Below, one piece after another: positions 43,831-53,130 of a stretch of 64,000 nucleotides of DNA. This DNA is from Phyto melanocephala (taxonomy: Eukaryota; Arthropoda; Insecta; Diptera; Rhinophoridae). Both the position numbers and the translations under genes were made by a program. The stretch is from the NCBI GenBank assembly GCA_941918925.1, contig OW799234.1, positions 105,273,884 through 105,337,883 on the forward strand. Direction: 5' to 3'. The notes beneath the pieces were generated by a model that was not told the origin of the DNA, did not search any database, and saw nothing but the letters and a program-made list of their open reading frames with translations. Position 1 is the first letter of the stretch. Each line of letters starts with the position of its first letter.

Positions 43831-44731
43831 CAAGTCATATTTATACAGGTAAAATCGTCGCAACAGCTGATAGGGAAACATAATGTAAACATATTTATAC
43901 CCTTCACACAGTGAAAAAGGGTATATATAGGTTTGTCATTCCGTGTGAAATTTCTACAATTTTCATTTCCGACCCCATAAAGTATATATTTTCTGAAAGC
44001 TTATGAATAGGGGAGTCGATTAAGCTCTGTCAGTCTGTCCGTCTGACCGTCTGTCCGTGTGTATGTTGAAATCAACTTTTTGAAGCCCCCCGACATAGGT
44101 TGGGCCCGGGTAAGGTATTAAAATATCAGAAATATTCGGTAGTAGATCGGTATTGAAAATCAGTAACATCGGTGCATAAACAACTGAGATATGAGCAAAA
44201 ACCCACGACCACCTCGATATTTTTTTCACAAAAACAACATTACAACAACAACATACATACATACAAACGTGTATACTGGTTAGAGAAAACGTGGCATCGA
44301 ATCCCAGCTGAGCCAAAAAAAATTTTTTTTAATTTTTTTAAAATTTTTTTTTTAACTTTTTTTTATATTTTTTATTTTTTTATTTTTTATTTAACATATT
44401 ATTTATATTTTTATTATTATTTTTTTTTTAATTTTTTTTATTTTTTTTTTGTTTTATACATATATATTATATACATAATAATTTTTTTTTTTAATTTTTT
44501 TTTAAATTTTTTTTAATTTTTTTTTTTTTTTATTTATTTATTTTTTTAACAAACATACGTGAATTTATAATTTTACAATGGGACGTTTTTATGTTTTTAT
44601 ATGTATGTACGTATTTCATATGGAATGAATGGTGACACAAACCACTGTTATTGCATGACTACACGTTGTGAAGGGTATATAAGATTCGGCACGGCCGAAT
44701 ATAGCGCTCTTACTTGTTTTAATTCGCCTTG
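43831..44731. mobile_element. hAT-type MITE, copy 3, split by a GTCTGTC repeat
   Basis: The left piece CAAGTCATATTTATACAGGT...CAGCTGATAGGG (43831-43895) and the right piece AATTCGCCTTG (44721-44731) together match the first 81 bp of copy 2. The flanks ATTTTTTA (43823-43830) and ATTTTTTT (44732-44739) agree in 7 of 8 bases, as expected of a hAT duplication. A GTCTGTC repeat fills the middle. Confidence 0.6.
43896..44718 (+). repeat. GTCTGTC dispersed repeat, copy I (~820 bp)
   Basis: The copy starts with a hairpin-like TATACCCTTCACACAGTGAA...AAGGGTATA. It carries 'CATTCCGTGTGAAATTTCTA', 'GACCCCATAAAGTATATATT' and a GTCTGTCCGTCTGACCGTCT block. Next come TTGAAATCAACTTTTTGAAG, CAACAACATACATACATAC, and a ~230-bp T-rich tract. 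It ends TGTGAAGGGTATATAAG plus hairpin ATTCGGCACGGCCGAAT and ATAGCGCTCTTACTTGTTT. Sister copies are at 45314, 55757, 57300 and 60996. It belongs to a type of short dispersed fly repeat with a GTCTGTCCGTCTG signature. Its class is not clear to me, and no protein is encoded. Confidence 0.8.
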
Positions 44732-44849
44732 ATTTTTTTTACGCATTGATGATTAACATAAGTGTACTTTGTTAATAGCAAATGTGTTAAATTTATTTCA
44801 AAGATTAAATCTGAAAATGTAATAAAATTAAAACGGTTTGAAGTTTTGG

Positions 44850-45190
44850 CAAATTTATTTATCTTTTGTTGTGAAGTACAATTGTTCTGGTTAAAAAATA
44901 AATGTAATATTATTTCATTTATATGGCTGAGGCGGCTGGCCTTATAGTACCCCATTCGTTTGAACCAAATTTCAAGCACTTTTTGAGTGTATGGGGTTGC
45001 ATATTGGCAACGGCATTACGGGTGTCGACCTACAAATGCTCAATTGTCTCCGGTTTGTCTGCATAACACTTGTCATTTGCGGCGCCCAAAAAGAAAGCAG
45101 ACCGGCCAATTGATATCACCATTTCGGCTAATTAAACGGCCATCTAACGCTAAACGCAATAAATTGTTTGTGGCATGAAATGTGTGACAA
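44850..45190 (-). pseudogene. mariner transposase C-terminal relic
   Basis: In pieces of different frames, the minus strand reads GRLISRNGDINWP and AANDKCYADKPETIEHL, then RNAVANMQPHTLKK, then VLEIWFKRMGYYKASRLSH, then INEIILHL. This is the C-terminal domain of the transposase family whose front half survives in the 14589-type derivatives (assignment from recalled family pattern). It supplies the part those copies lack, but it is itself decayed and terminus-less. Confidence 0.6.
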
Positions 45191-45313
45191 GTTATCAAAA
45201 AATTTAATAAGAAGTTTTTAATAATCAAAATGAGGAATTTTTTATTTTATGTGGATCCAAAAATAAAATGTATCCGTTTATTAAACAAATCACATACTTC
45301 ATTTATTTATTTT

Positions 45314-46083
45314 AATACCCTTCACACAGTGAAGAAGGGTATATATAGCTTTGTCATTCCGTGTGAAATTTCTACAATTTTTATTTCCGACCCCATAAAG
45401 TATATATTTTCTGAAAGCTTATGAATAGGGGAGTCGATTAAGCCCTGTCAGTCTGTCCGTCTGACCGTCTGTCCGTGTGTATGTTGAAATCAACTTTTTG
45501 AAGCCCCCCGACATCGCTTGGACTCGTGTGACGTATTAAAATATCAGAAATATTCGGGAGTAGATCGGTATTGAAAATCAGAAACATCGGTACATAAACA
45601 ACTGAGATATGAGCAAAAACCCACGACCACCTCGATTTTTTTCACAAAAACAACATACATACAAACGTGTATACTGGTTAGAGAAAACGTGGCATTGAAT
45701 CCCAGCTGAGCCAAAAAAAATTTTTTTTTATTTTTTTATATTTTTTTAAAATTTTTTTTTTATTTTTAATTTAATATATTATTTATATTTATATTTTTAT
45801 TTTTTTTTTTAATAATTTGTTTTTATTTTTTTTGTTTTATATTTATTATATATATTTTAATTATTTTTAAAATTTTTTTTTTTTAATTTTTTTTTTATTT
45901 TTTTTTTTAACATACATACGTAAATTTATAATTTTACAATGGGATGTTTTTATATATGTATGGTTTTTATATGTATGTACGTATATCATATGGAATGGTG
46001 ATACAAACTACTGTTATTGCATGACTACACGGTGTGAAGGGTATATAAGATTCGGCACGGCCGAATATAGCGCTCTTACTTGT
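45314..46083 (+). repeat. GTCTGTC dispersed repeat, copy II (770 bp)
   Basis: Same order as copy I, about 600 bp further on and in the same orientation. It has a ~22-bp deletion in the CAACAAC/CATACATAC segment. The 3' hairpin ATTCGGCACGGCCGAAT is intact at about 46050. Confidence 0.85.
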
Positions 46084-47410
46084 TATTATTAATTTTGGCT
46101 TGGCCAAATAAGCCAACACAACTTGTAGCAAATATTTCACACAAATACTTCATAGGCATTTATTTTGAAATTCTTTAAAAATTCAATTGTAGAAAACTAT
46201 TTCTTCATTTGACATTTCTATCGTATTAAGCGAGAGGAAAAAACGTTTCATCTACATTTTAAGGTCATGAGGAACGCGGAAAATATATATAGAAAAATTG
46301 TTTAGTTAATGATTAATTAGAATTTAGCACATAATTAATCATTTAATGTGGACACATGAAAACGAGATAAATTACGGGCCATTAAGACAAGAAACAAATT
46401 TGCTAAAACTAAATAGACGGTATAGACAGAACAAGAAACAAACACACATACAGACAAATAAACCGCAAAGAATGGAAGAGAAGCAACAATTAAAGATGAC
46501 TTGAAAGAAATAAAGTGTTAAACGCTAAAAATAATTTTCAGTTTTTTTTTTCAAACATTTTAAATGTACATCACCATGGGTCATACGTGGTTATTAATTC
46601 TTTAGAGAAAAAAGTTTTTAAAAGTGCATTTTTTCATCAAACAAATCCATAATGATGAGTAAGAAATTATGAAATTTTATATAATTTTACTTAAAACCTT
46701 TACTTCCTTATTTGGGGGGTTAAACATTATTTTTAAAATCGCTTCACTTTAAAAGAAACTAAGCAAAAGGCTAAAGGTTTAAAATGTGCTGACTCAAAAA
46801 AAAAAAAATATTAAGACAAAACTACATTTCTGGTAACAAAGGGAAGATAAACAAGGTATTACACTTGGAGTGACATTTAATGATTGTCATTTGAGGATTT
46901 ATTTCCTTACTTTTCGTCATATTTTCTTTAAAATTTTTAAAATTTCTTATCATTAGCTTTTTATCATCAACGAAATTAAGATTAAAAGCATTTCTTTTTG
47001 GCTGAATTTTGAGACATACATAATTGAAATAGCCTTGTTTTTAAGAATTCATATGGTTTAGAGAACAGGAGTCTTTTTTAATAAAATTAAAAGGCATTAA
47101 GATGATAAATGGTATCGATATCACTATAGAGAATTTAAAAGAAATACATTAACATGAAGTGTGTCATTAAAAGCGGACACATTTTAAAATAATGCTGACG
47201 AAATTATGAACACTCATACTCTTTTATGAATTTTTATAAAGGGTAATCCAACCAAAATGCAAGTGGAATGCATTTTCGAAGCCAGGTATGATTTTACATC
47301 ATAAGAACTCTTTGATCAAAGATTGGTGAGTGTTAGATGTAAATATCATATATTTATCTATCCAGGCTTTTAGTTGATTGCATTTGGTAACAAATGAATA
47401 CTGGCCAAAT
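46084..47410. other. AT-rich stretch, no gene seen
   Basis: No coding pattern, tRNA or repeat was recognised over 1.3 kb. It is one of the quieter parts of the window and could be ordinary intergenic or intronic DNA. Confidence 0.5.
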
Positions 47411-48432
47411 AAAACTAAAAACGGCTATATTCGGCAGTACCGCATCTGATAATACCCTTCACCATCACGCACATAGGTATAATGATCACATCGTAGCTTA
47501 GCCTAGTACGATATGAAATACGTTATTTTTCTTCATTATTTCGGACGCCATCTTTGATTTTCAATTTTTACACATTTAACTGTACTCCACTAGTCAAGCG
47601 CTTTCGTTTGGTATTAATATTGATGGGGATAAGTAAAAAAATTCCGCCATATTGTTATAGACGCCAACTTAGACTTTGCACTTTTTTAATATCGTACTAT
47701 AGTCTAGTCAAGTCCTTTCATTTGACACCAATATTGTGAAGGCCATCTTGGATTTTTCCTTTTCCATACTTTACTGTATGTTACTGGTCACACCCTTAAA
47801 TTTAATACCAATATTGAGGGGGATCAAGAAGCTACATTTTTAAATACTTACAAGATTTGACAAATATATACATATAGCGTCTCACATTTCATAGAAGTCG
47901 CCATCATGGATCTAAATTTTTTTATATAACACATAATATCTTGCTAGTAAAGCGCTTTATTTGATACATGTATATTGACACTCTTAATTGTCCAGAAGCT
48001 TTTTTCTTTCGTAAATTTTGCGAATATATATTTTCCCAAAAAAAAACTCTGCCTATAACTTAGCCGATAAGTGACCGACTTATCCAGAATTGTTCACGAA
48101 TATCTGTAGAAGCATATTATATTTACAAAGAGTAACAAAAGTGTCTAAAATTTTTTCAAGGACTGCAAATGTCAAATTTAGTTAAAAAAAATATTTAAAA
48201 AAACAGAATTACTCACGTTTATTTGCTTATATCTCTGAAAGTTTTGAGGCGATTTAACTGGATTTTAATAGCGATTCAGTTTCGAATATTTGCAAAATTC
48301 TGCTACATCATACAGGTCTGTTCAGCATCTGGTTACTTCTAAAATTGTATATCAGTCAACGCACGGACAGACGGACATTTTTCAGTCGCCTCCTCTGTCA
48401 ACAAGCTTTCAGAAAATATAAATATATGTTCT
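47411..48432 (-). repeat. Distant, longer relative of the GTCTGTC repeat
   Basis: It begins GGCTATATTCGGCAGTACCG and CCCTTCACCATCACGCACAT. It ends, about 1 kb later, with GGACAGACGGACATTTTTCA and AAGCTTTCAGAAAATATA, which is the complement of the 5' part of the intact copies. The middle is different and includes spaced repeats of 'TAGTCAAGCGCTTTCGTTTG'-like lines near 47590, 47703, 47785 and 47945. A short relic of the same variant lies at 55466-55560. Confidence 0.6.
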
Positions 48433-48829
48433 ATATTTAAAACCATTTTAATACAGTGAGCTCGCAGAAAAGAGAACATCCAGTAGCATGAACTACCCAA
48501 AAACATGAACATTTTTTTTATTACATTGACTACTCTAAAACGTGAACAAAGGCTGAAGCCTCTAAAACGTGAACTTTTATCGAACGTTAAAATTCAATTT
48601 TGTAAGATTATTTAAAATAAATTAAATTTTTGGGATTCCCCGCAGAATAATTTCGTAGTTTGTTTGTTTTAAACAACTTTTGTTGCATGATAAGTAGCTT
48701 TAGTATTAATGCGGCAGTTCTACTGGAAGCATCTCTCTGTGCTGACTATACATTTGTATATGTAGGTATATAAATAATATAAACAAGTGGTCTCCAATAA
48801 TATTTTTATTAAAAATATGTCTAATAAAA

Positions 48830-49175
48830 AACCGAAAGTCTTAAATCTTCAAAAAAAAGTCAGATATTTTAGAGCTTTTACGCAAAGGTTCATCTGTAAC
48901 TGGTTTGTCGAAAAAGTATAATGTCGCCAAATCGACGATTTATTCAATAAGAAACAATAAAGATGCAATTTAGAAATGCGTTAACAATATATTTTCGGGT
49001 CCTTGAAAACAGAAAACACTGCATACTTCGGAGCTTCCAAAAATGGAAAAATCTCTGTACAAATGGTTTACCCAACTTCGAAATAAAAACCTACCGGTTA
49101 GCGGCATTATGATTAAAAGAAAGCTATTGAACTGCACAATCAAATTAAGGAAAATAACCATGCCTATCTATTTTG
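48830..49175 (+). pseudogene. pogo/Tigger transposase N-terminal relic
   Basis: With a frameshift near 48850, the plus strand reads VLELLRKGSSVTGLSKKYNV and AKSTIYSIRNNK, the CENP-B/HTH_psq-type helix-turn-helix. GPxKRKTLxTSELPKMEKSL and YKWFTQLRNKNLPVSGIMIK follow, the second helix-turn-helix of Tc5/Tigger-type transposases. It stops after KENNHAYLFWMN. The DDE domain is missing. Its DNA-binding half may once have recognised the AAAACGTGAAC subterminal motifs (inference). Confidence 0.75.
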
Positions 49176-49239
49176 GATGAATTTAATAAATAATTGAGAA
49201 ATAAGTATCTTAAAAACCCTTTTGCAAAAATATGACAGA

Positions 49240-49720
49240 AACTTTTGGGGTTAATGGGAAAGTGACGCGAGTACAAATGAGTTATCATATTGTACACACA
49301 GCCAATCCTTTTCAAATGACAACCTCACCCTCTGTCCAGAAAGGACTTGGTGACCCCTGTTTTTTTGACAAACGAAGCCCTGTCGACCGATCTTAGGCGG
49401 TATAACCTTAACAACCGCACAGAGGAAATTCTGTTGCCAACCTGGAGTGTCAGCGAACCCTGAATGGCCAAAGTGCGTCTCAGGATGTAGGAGATCGCGA
49501 ATACTGGATCCTCTGAGACACTGGCGCCAAACACAGCACGTTTGGGTGCTTAGATAGCAGCCCTATCACCAAACTAGGGAACGAAGGCTAGCAACCTACG
49601 TTTCTGAACTCAAATTGCTAACGAATGGCTAAAAAAAAAAAAAAAAAGTATTGGCGCCCTATGCTCCAGTGGGAGTTAAAGGAACATATATATATATATA
49701 TTTATTTTAAATTAAATAAA
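49240..49720. mobile_element. GC-richer retroelement fragment inside the pogo element
   Basis: This block is about 45-50% GC in surroundings near 28%. It ends in a run of about 16 A (49632-49648), then GCGCCCTATGCTCCAGTGGG, then (AT)n. The composition break, A-run and microsatellite tail resemble the 3' end of a 5'-truncated LINE or a SINE. The minus-strand frame at 49325-49534 shows no recognised domain. The family is not recognised. Confidence 0.45.
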
Positions 49721-49834
49721 AGACAAAAGAGACTAAAATATGTTATGGAAAAAATGCAATCTAAAACGTGAACAAAATCGAAAACGTAAACACCCCTGGT
49801 TAAAATTAGTTCACGTTTCTGTGAGTTTACTGTA

Positions 49835-50558
49835 GTAAAATACATGTACTGAATTGGATTTCAATGATAAAACCGTAGCTGCTTTCAAAAACGCATTCAA
49901 CTCGGCTAGTGTCTGAAAAAGCATACATATTCAGAATATACCCTCATTACAACAATTAAATTTTATTAAAAAAAGAAAATCTTAAATGAACTCAAGCTCG
50001 AATAAAATTTTCATGTTAAAACTAATATTAAAAAAAAAAAAATATTTTCATGTTAATTTATGTCTTTTGAAATTTTTTTAACACCTGATGCTGTTAATAA
50101 TTTGCCACATTCTATTTTTCCGCACAATTATAAACTTTATTTTAAATGTTTGTACAATTTAAACTAGACAAAAATGTTTACAATTTAGCATTTCCAAAGA
50201 TCAATTGTTAAAGATGTTTAACAGACAGTTGGAAAAGAAACTTTTATATATTTATTTTTTTTCAACATGAAATATTAGAATAAAGATTTATGATGTTGTC
50301 TGTTTATCTGTCTTTAACAATAATAAACTTTTATATTATCAGATAACGATTAAACACGATTGTTATGATTGGAACAGTAAATTAAAGATTTTATTTAAAA
50401 GTAATAAAAATATATAAGCATTTGGGAATTATGTTGGATTTTAATAAACAATATAACAAGACTGTTAGTTTTTATGTGACGGTGAACAGTGTTGCCAGAT
50501 AAGCCTTTTTTGGTTTTAATTAAATTTTGCATATTTGTTTGCTTGCAATTTTATGTTC
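49835..50558. other. AT-rich stretch, no gene seen
   Basis: Nothing was recognised. Confidence 0.5.
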
Positions 50559-50560
50559 TA

Positions 50561-51101
50561 AAGGGTCCACCATCTAACGTTTTTTTTCAACTAGTGCTTA
50601 TTTCGTGAATGGTAACACTTAGCTCATGTCTGATTTGACAGATAATTAGTTTTGCCCTTTCGCTGAACGAATATGATTGTGTATACGATTGAACAACGCT
50701 GGAAAATATTGCGACATTACTTTGGCCGTTTTTGCCAAAAAAATCATCTTTTCAGATGAAGCTCATTTCGATCTTGGCGGGTATGTAAGCAAGCAAAATT
50801 GTCGCATTTGGGGCACAGAAAACCCGGACGTATACATTGAAAAACCGATACACCCAAAACGAGTCACTGTTTGGTACGGATTTTGTTCCAGAGGCATAAT
50901 TCAGACATTTTTCTTTGAAAATGAGCAAGGAGTGGCCGTAGTCAATGGCGATCGTGAACAAATTTTTGTTCACAAAAATTGAAGAGGTGGATATTGGCAA
51001 CATTTGGTTTCAACAGGACGGCGCTAGGTGCCACACAGCCGAAGCTACACCATTTTTTAAAGAATTTTCAATAAAAAAAAAAAGTTAATTGGCGGACCCT
51101 T
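50561..51101 (+). mobile_element. mariner deletion derivative, copy C (541 bp)
   Basis: The ends AAGGGTCCACCATC / TGGCGGACCCT are flanked by TA at 50559-50560 and 51102-51103. Architecture is as in copy A. At the fusion point it has TTTGCCAAAAAAATCATC, which puts the N-terminal piece and FSDEAHFDLGG in different frames. The core continues to VVNGDR and is then frameshifted. QQDGARCHTAEAT (second Asp) remains near 51012. Confidence 0.85.
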
Positions 51102-51103
51102 TA

Positions 51104-52032
51104 ATTTTTAGTTTTTTTTCTAGAAATGTAATCAATAACATTTGCCTATTTTCATTCTGCCAACATTATAAAATATCGATGTGTTGGCAATATTTTCATT
51201 AAAATTAATTATACCTCAACAAGTAATTGGTAAACTGGTATACATAAAAATGTGAAATATATTTCTAACGTTACTTTTACTCGCATATTTTTGAATTTTT
51301 TTTAAGGTTAAGTAAGCTTTTTGTCTTTGATTTGTAATTCTGGCCACACTGTTCACAAATATTATTCAAAAGAAACTGATTTATGGTGTATGCTATTCTA
51401 AATGAACAAATAAACACTGTTTATTTATGCATTAAAAATTTGTATCTAAATAAGCCTATTTACTGTAAAAATTAAAGCTTTTTCTACATCAAATTCAATA
51501 GTATTAGAGCTTTAATATTTGTTGAAGGGACAAAAGCGATTAAATCATTTTTAATCATAGATATTGGCTTATGTTTTGTAATCTGAGAAATTAAAAGAAA
51601 AAATTAAATTTATTACCTCTTATTGTATTACACTTGGTGCTTTTTCACTGATGGCTTTCATTAAATGTTGCACAACAGAACGATCCACCTGCGCTGGATA
51701 TTTATTACAAAGCCATAACTTTCTTTTATTGCTAATAACAATAGCAACAAAATTCTATAGGTTTTCTTTGATTGAAAACTAATAAATTAGTATTGGTCAA
51801 AGGGGAAACAATTGAGGTTGTTTTTTTTTTATTTGTAAAAAGTCGTTACCTTCTTGGGCGACTTGTACTGGTGTCACAAAAAAGATGAGGGCGCTTTAAA
51901 AAACTGCAATTGTTTTGATTTAAATTTAGCTATTTTGTTTTTATTTCTCCTTGATTTTTGTTAATGATTTTTTTTTTATTTTAATCGAGACAATGATTAC
52001 ATCTTACAACTACGTTTTAATTATACAATTTA
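51104..52032. other. AT-rich stretch, no gene seen
   Basis: No coding signal was recognised. Confidence 0.5.
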
Positions 52033-52090
52033 TACACTGTAGAGCTAAGAGTGTATGCAGCTTTGTCATTCCGTTTAAATTCATATATTT
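52033..52090 (+). repeat. 5'-end relic of the GTCTGTC repeat
   Basis: GCAGCTTTGTCATTCCGTTT and the decayed hairpin before it match the first 60 bp of the GTCTGTC repeat. The rest is absent. Confidence 0.45.
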
Positions 52091-52279
52091 ATGTTTATGT
52101 TATTTTTATTTCACCTAAAATATACCAACAAATCCTGTGGTGTGTGTAGGATATTATAATAAAAAACAAGTAAATAGTTAGGAAATAGCTTAAAAATTTC
52201 AACTCTTCGTTAAATAAAAAAATCGATTTTTTTTATATATAAGCAAAACTAAAACTTTTTTCTGTTGTGTTTCCTAAAG

Positions 52280-52525
52280 GCTAGGGTGCCCCGATGGACT
52301 AGTCAGCAGTGTGCTGTTCTGCTAGTTTGGGGGTTGCGGGTTCGATTCTCGCCGGAGACTCTGGACTTGTCTGCTGCTTTTCTATTCTATTCTATTCTAT
52401 TCTATTCTATTCTATTCTATTCTTTTCTATTCTATTCTTACTTTTCTATTTAGGTATCACAATGGGATCAATATAATGGACCCAAGTGAGCTGCACAACA
52501 GCTGCCTGTTCTACCTAACCTAACC
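52280..52525 (+). mobile_element. tRNA-derived SINE, copy 1, with 9-bp target duplication
   Basis: The head GGTGCCCCGATGGACTAG looks like a degenerate tRNA 5' half. A pol III A box (TGGACTAGTCAG, 52295-52306) is followed 44 nt later by a B box (GGTTCGATTC, 52339-52348). A (TTCTA)n expansion, a unique tail and CCTAACCTAACC at the 3' end follow. Identical 9-mers TTCCTAAAG flank it (52271-52279 and 52526-52534), proving both ends. It encodes no protein and needs a LINE's reverse transcriptase. Copy 2 is at 63771. Confidence 0.85.
52378..52440 (+). repeat. (TTCTA)n microsatellite
   Basis: Eight or more TTCTA/TATTC units with a few interruptions lie within the SINE body. In SINE copy 2 the same place has only a CT-rich tract, so this is a local expansion. 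Confidence 0.9.
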
Positions 52526-52540
52526 TTCCTAAAGTCTATA

Positions 52541-52845
52541 ATACACGGCATGTTTTTAACATTTGACTTTAAAATTTGTGAGACATATGTAAATCTACAT
52601 GTTTGTCAAATTTGTACTTTTACAGGCAACCATGGCTGACTGCTTTGCAGCAGCAGAGATTTCTGCCAACGGCTGATGTCACATGTTTTGACAGAAGAAA
52701 ATAGAGCGCACTCTAATTGAAAAATTGTCAAATGTCTCAACACATGTTTTTTTTTACAGAAGTAATGTTCTAAAGGTAGCACACGACATGTTCGTATTTA
52801 TCAGTGTGGAATTTGTAAGTCAGATAAAAAAAACATGCCGTGTAT
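52541..52845. mobile_element. 305-bp MITE, TA target
   Basis: The termini ATACACGGCATGTTTTT and complement are inverted repeats of 17 bp, flanked by TA at 52539-52540 and 52846-52847. Degenerate 'ACATGTTT' motifs recur inside (52600, 52680, 52740). No open frame. It lies 7 bp from the SINE target duplication. The family is not recognised. Confidence 0.7.
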
Positions 52846-52919
52846 TAGCTGCTTAAATAATATACAGGACAATTTTAAATACTTTGTTGCACGTCTTTTA
52901 CTTGCGTAATACCACAAAA

Positions 52920-53130
52920 TGCCTAACCGTCGAATTTTTTAGGGTTTGACATCTTTTCATCAGAAATAATTTCCATATTTCATTTAGAACTTTCCAAAGC
53001 CTTTTCTACTTGTTGATTTTATTGCAGATACTGCCTTCTTTTCGTTTTCCTTTAGATTTTCGATGGGGTTCAAGTACGGCTACTACGCAAGCCACACCAT
53101 CATATGGGTATTAATTGCAAGGTATATAAG
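52920..53130 (-). pseudogene. Tc1-type transposase C-terminal relic
   Basis: The minus strand reads LNPIENLKENEKKAVSAIKS, then KGFGKVLNEIWKLFLMKRCQTLKN in shifted frames. It resembles the SPDLNPIENLW...L.E.W..I block and C terminus of Tc1 transposases, with the final acidic residue in PIE. Only about 70 codons are left. Confidence 0.5.

Larger units (their letters stand above)
48454..49832 (+). mobile_element. pogo/Tigger-type element, 1379 bp, interrupted
   Basis: The ends CAGTGAGCTCGCAGAAAAGA and complement of CAGTAAACTCACAGAAACGT are flanked by TA at 48452-48453 and 49833-49834. Subterminal AAAACGTGAAC motifs recur on both sides (48537, 48565, 49752). The body carries a CENP-B-type DNA-binding domain relic and, from about 49240 to 49720, a GC-richer insert of another element. 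Confidence 0.75.

Noticed and set aside
44020..44316. 98-codon minus-strand frame in GTCTGTC copy I, with a similar 99-codon frame in copy III (56079-56378)
   Set aside because: The two peptides are alike only because the DNA repeat is alike. Copy II has a 22-bp deletion that breaks the frame and copy V is broken too, so there is no sign of coding constraint.
44172..44516. 114-codon Phe/Tyr-rich frame
   Set aside because: Translation of the T-rich tract of a dispersed repeat.
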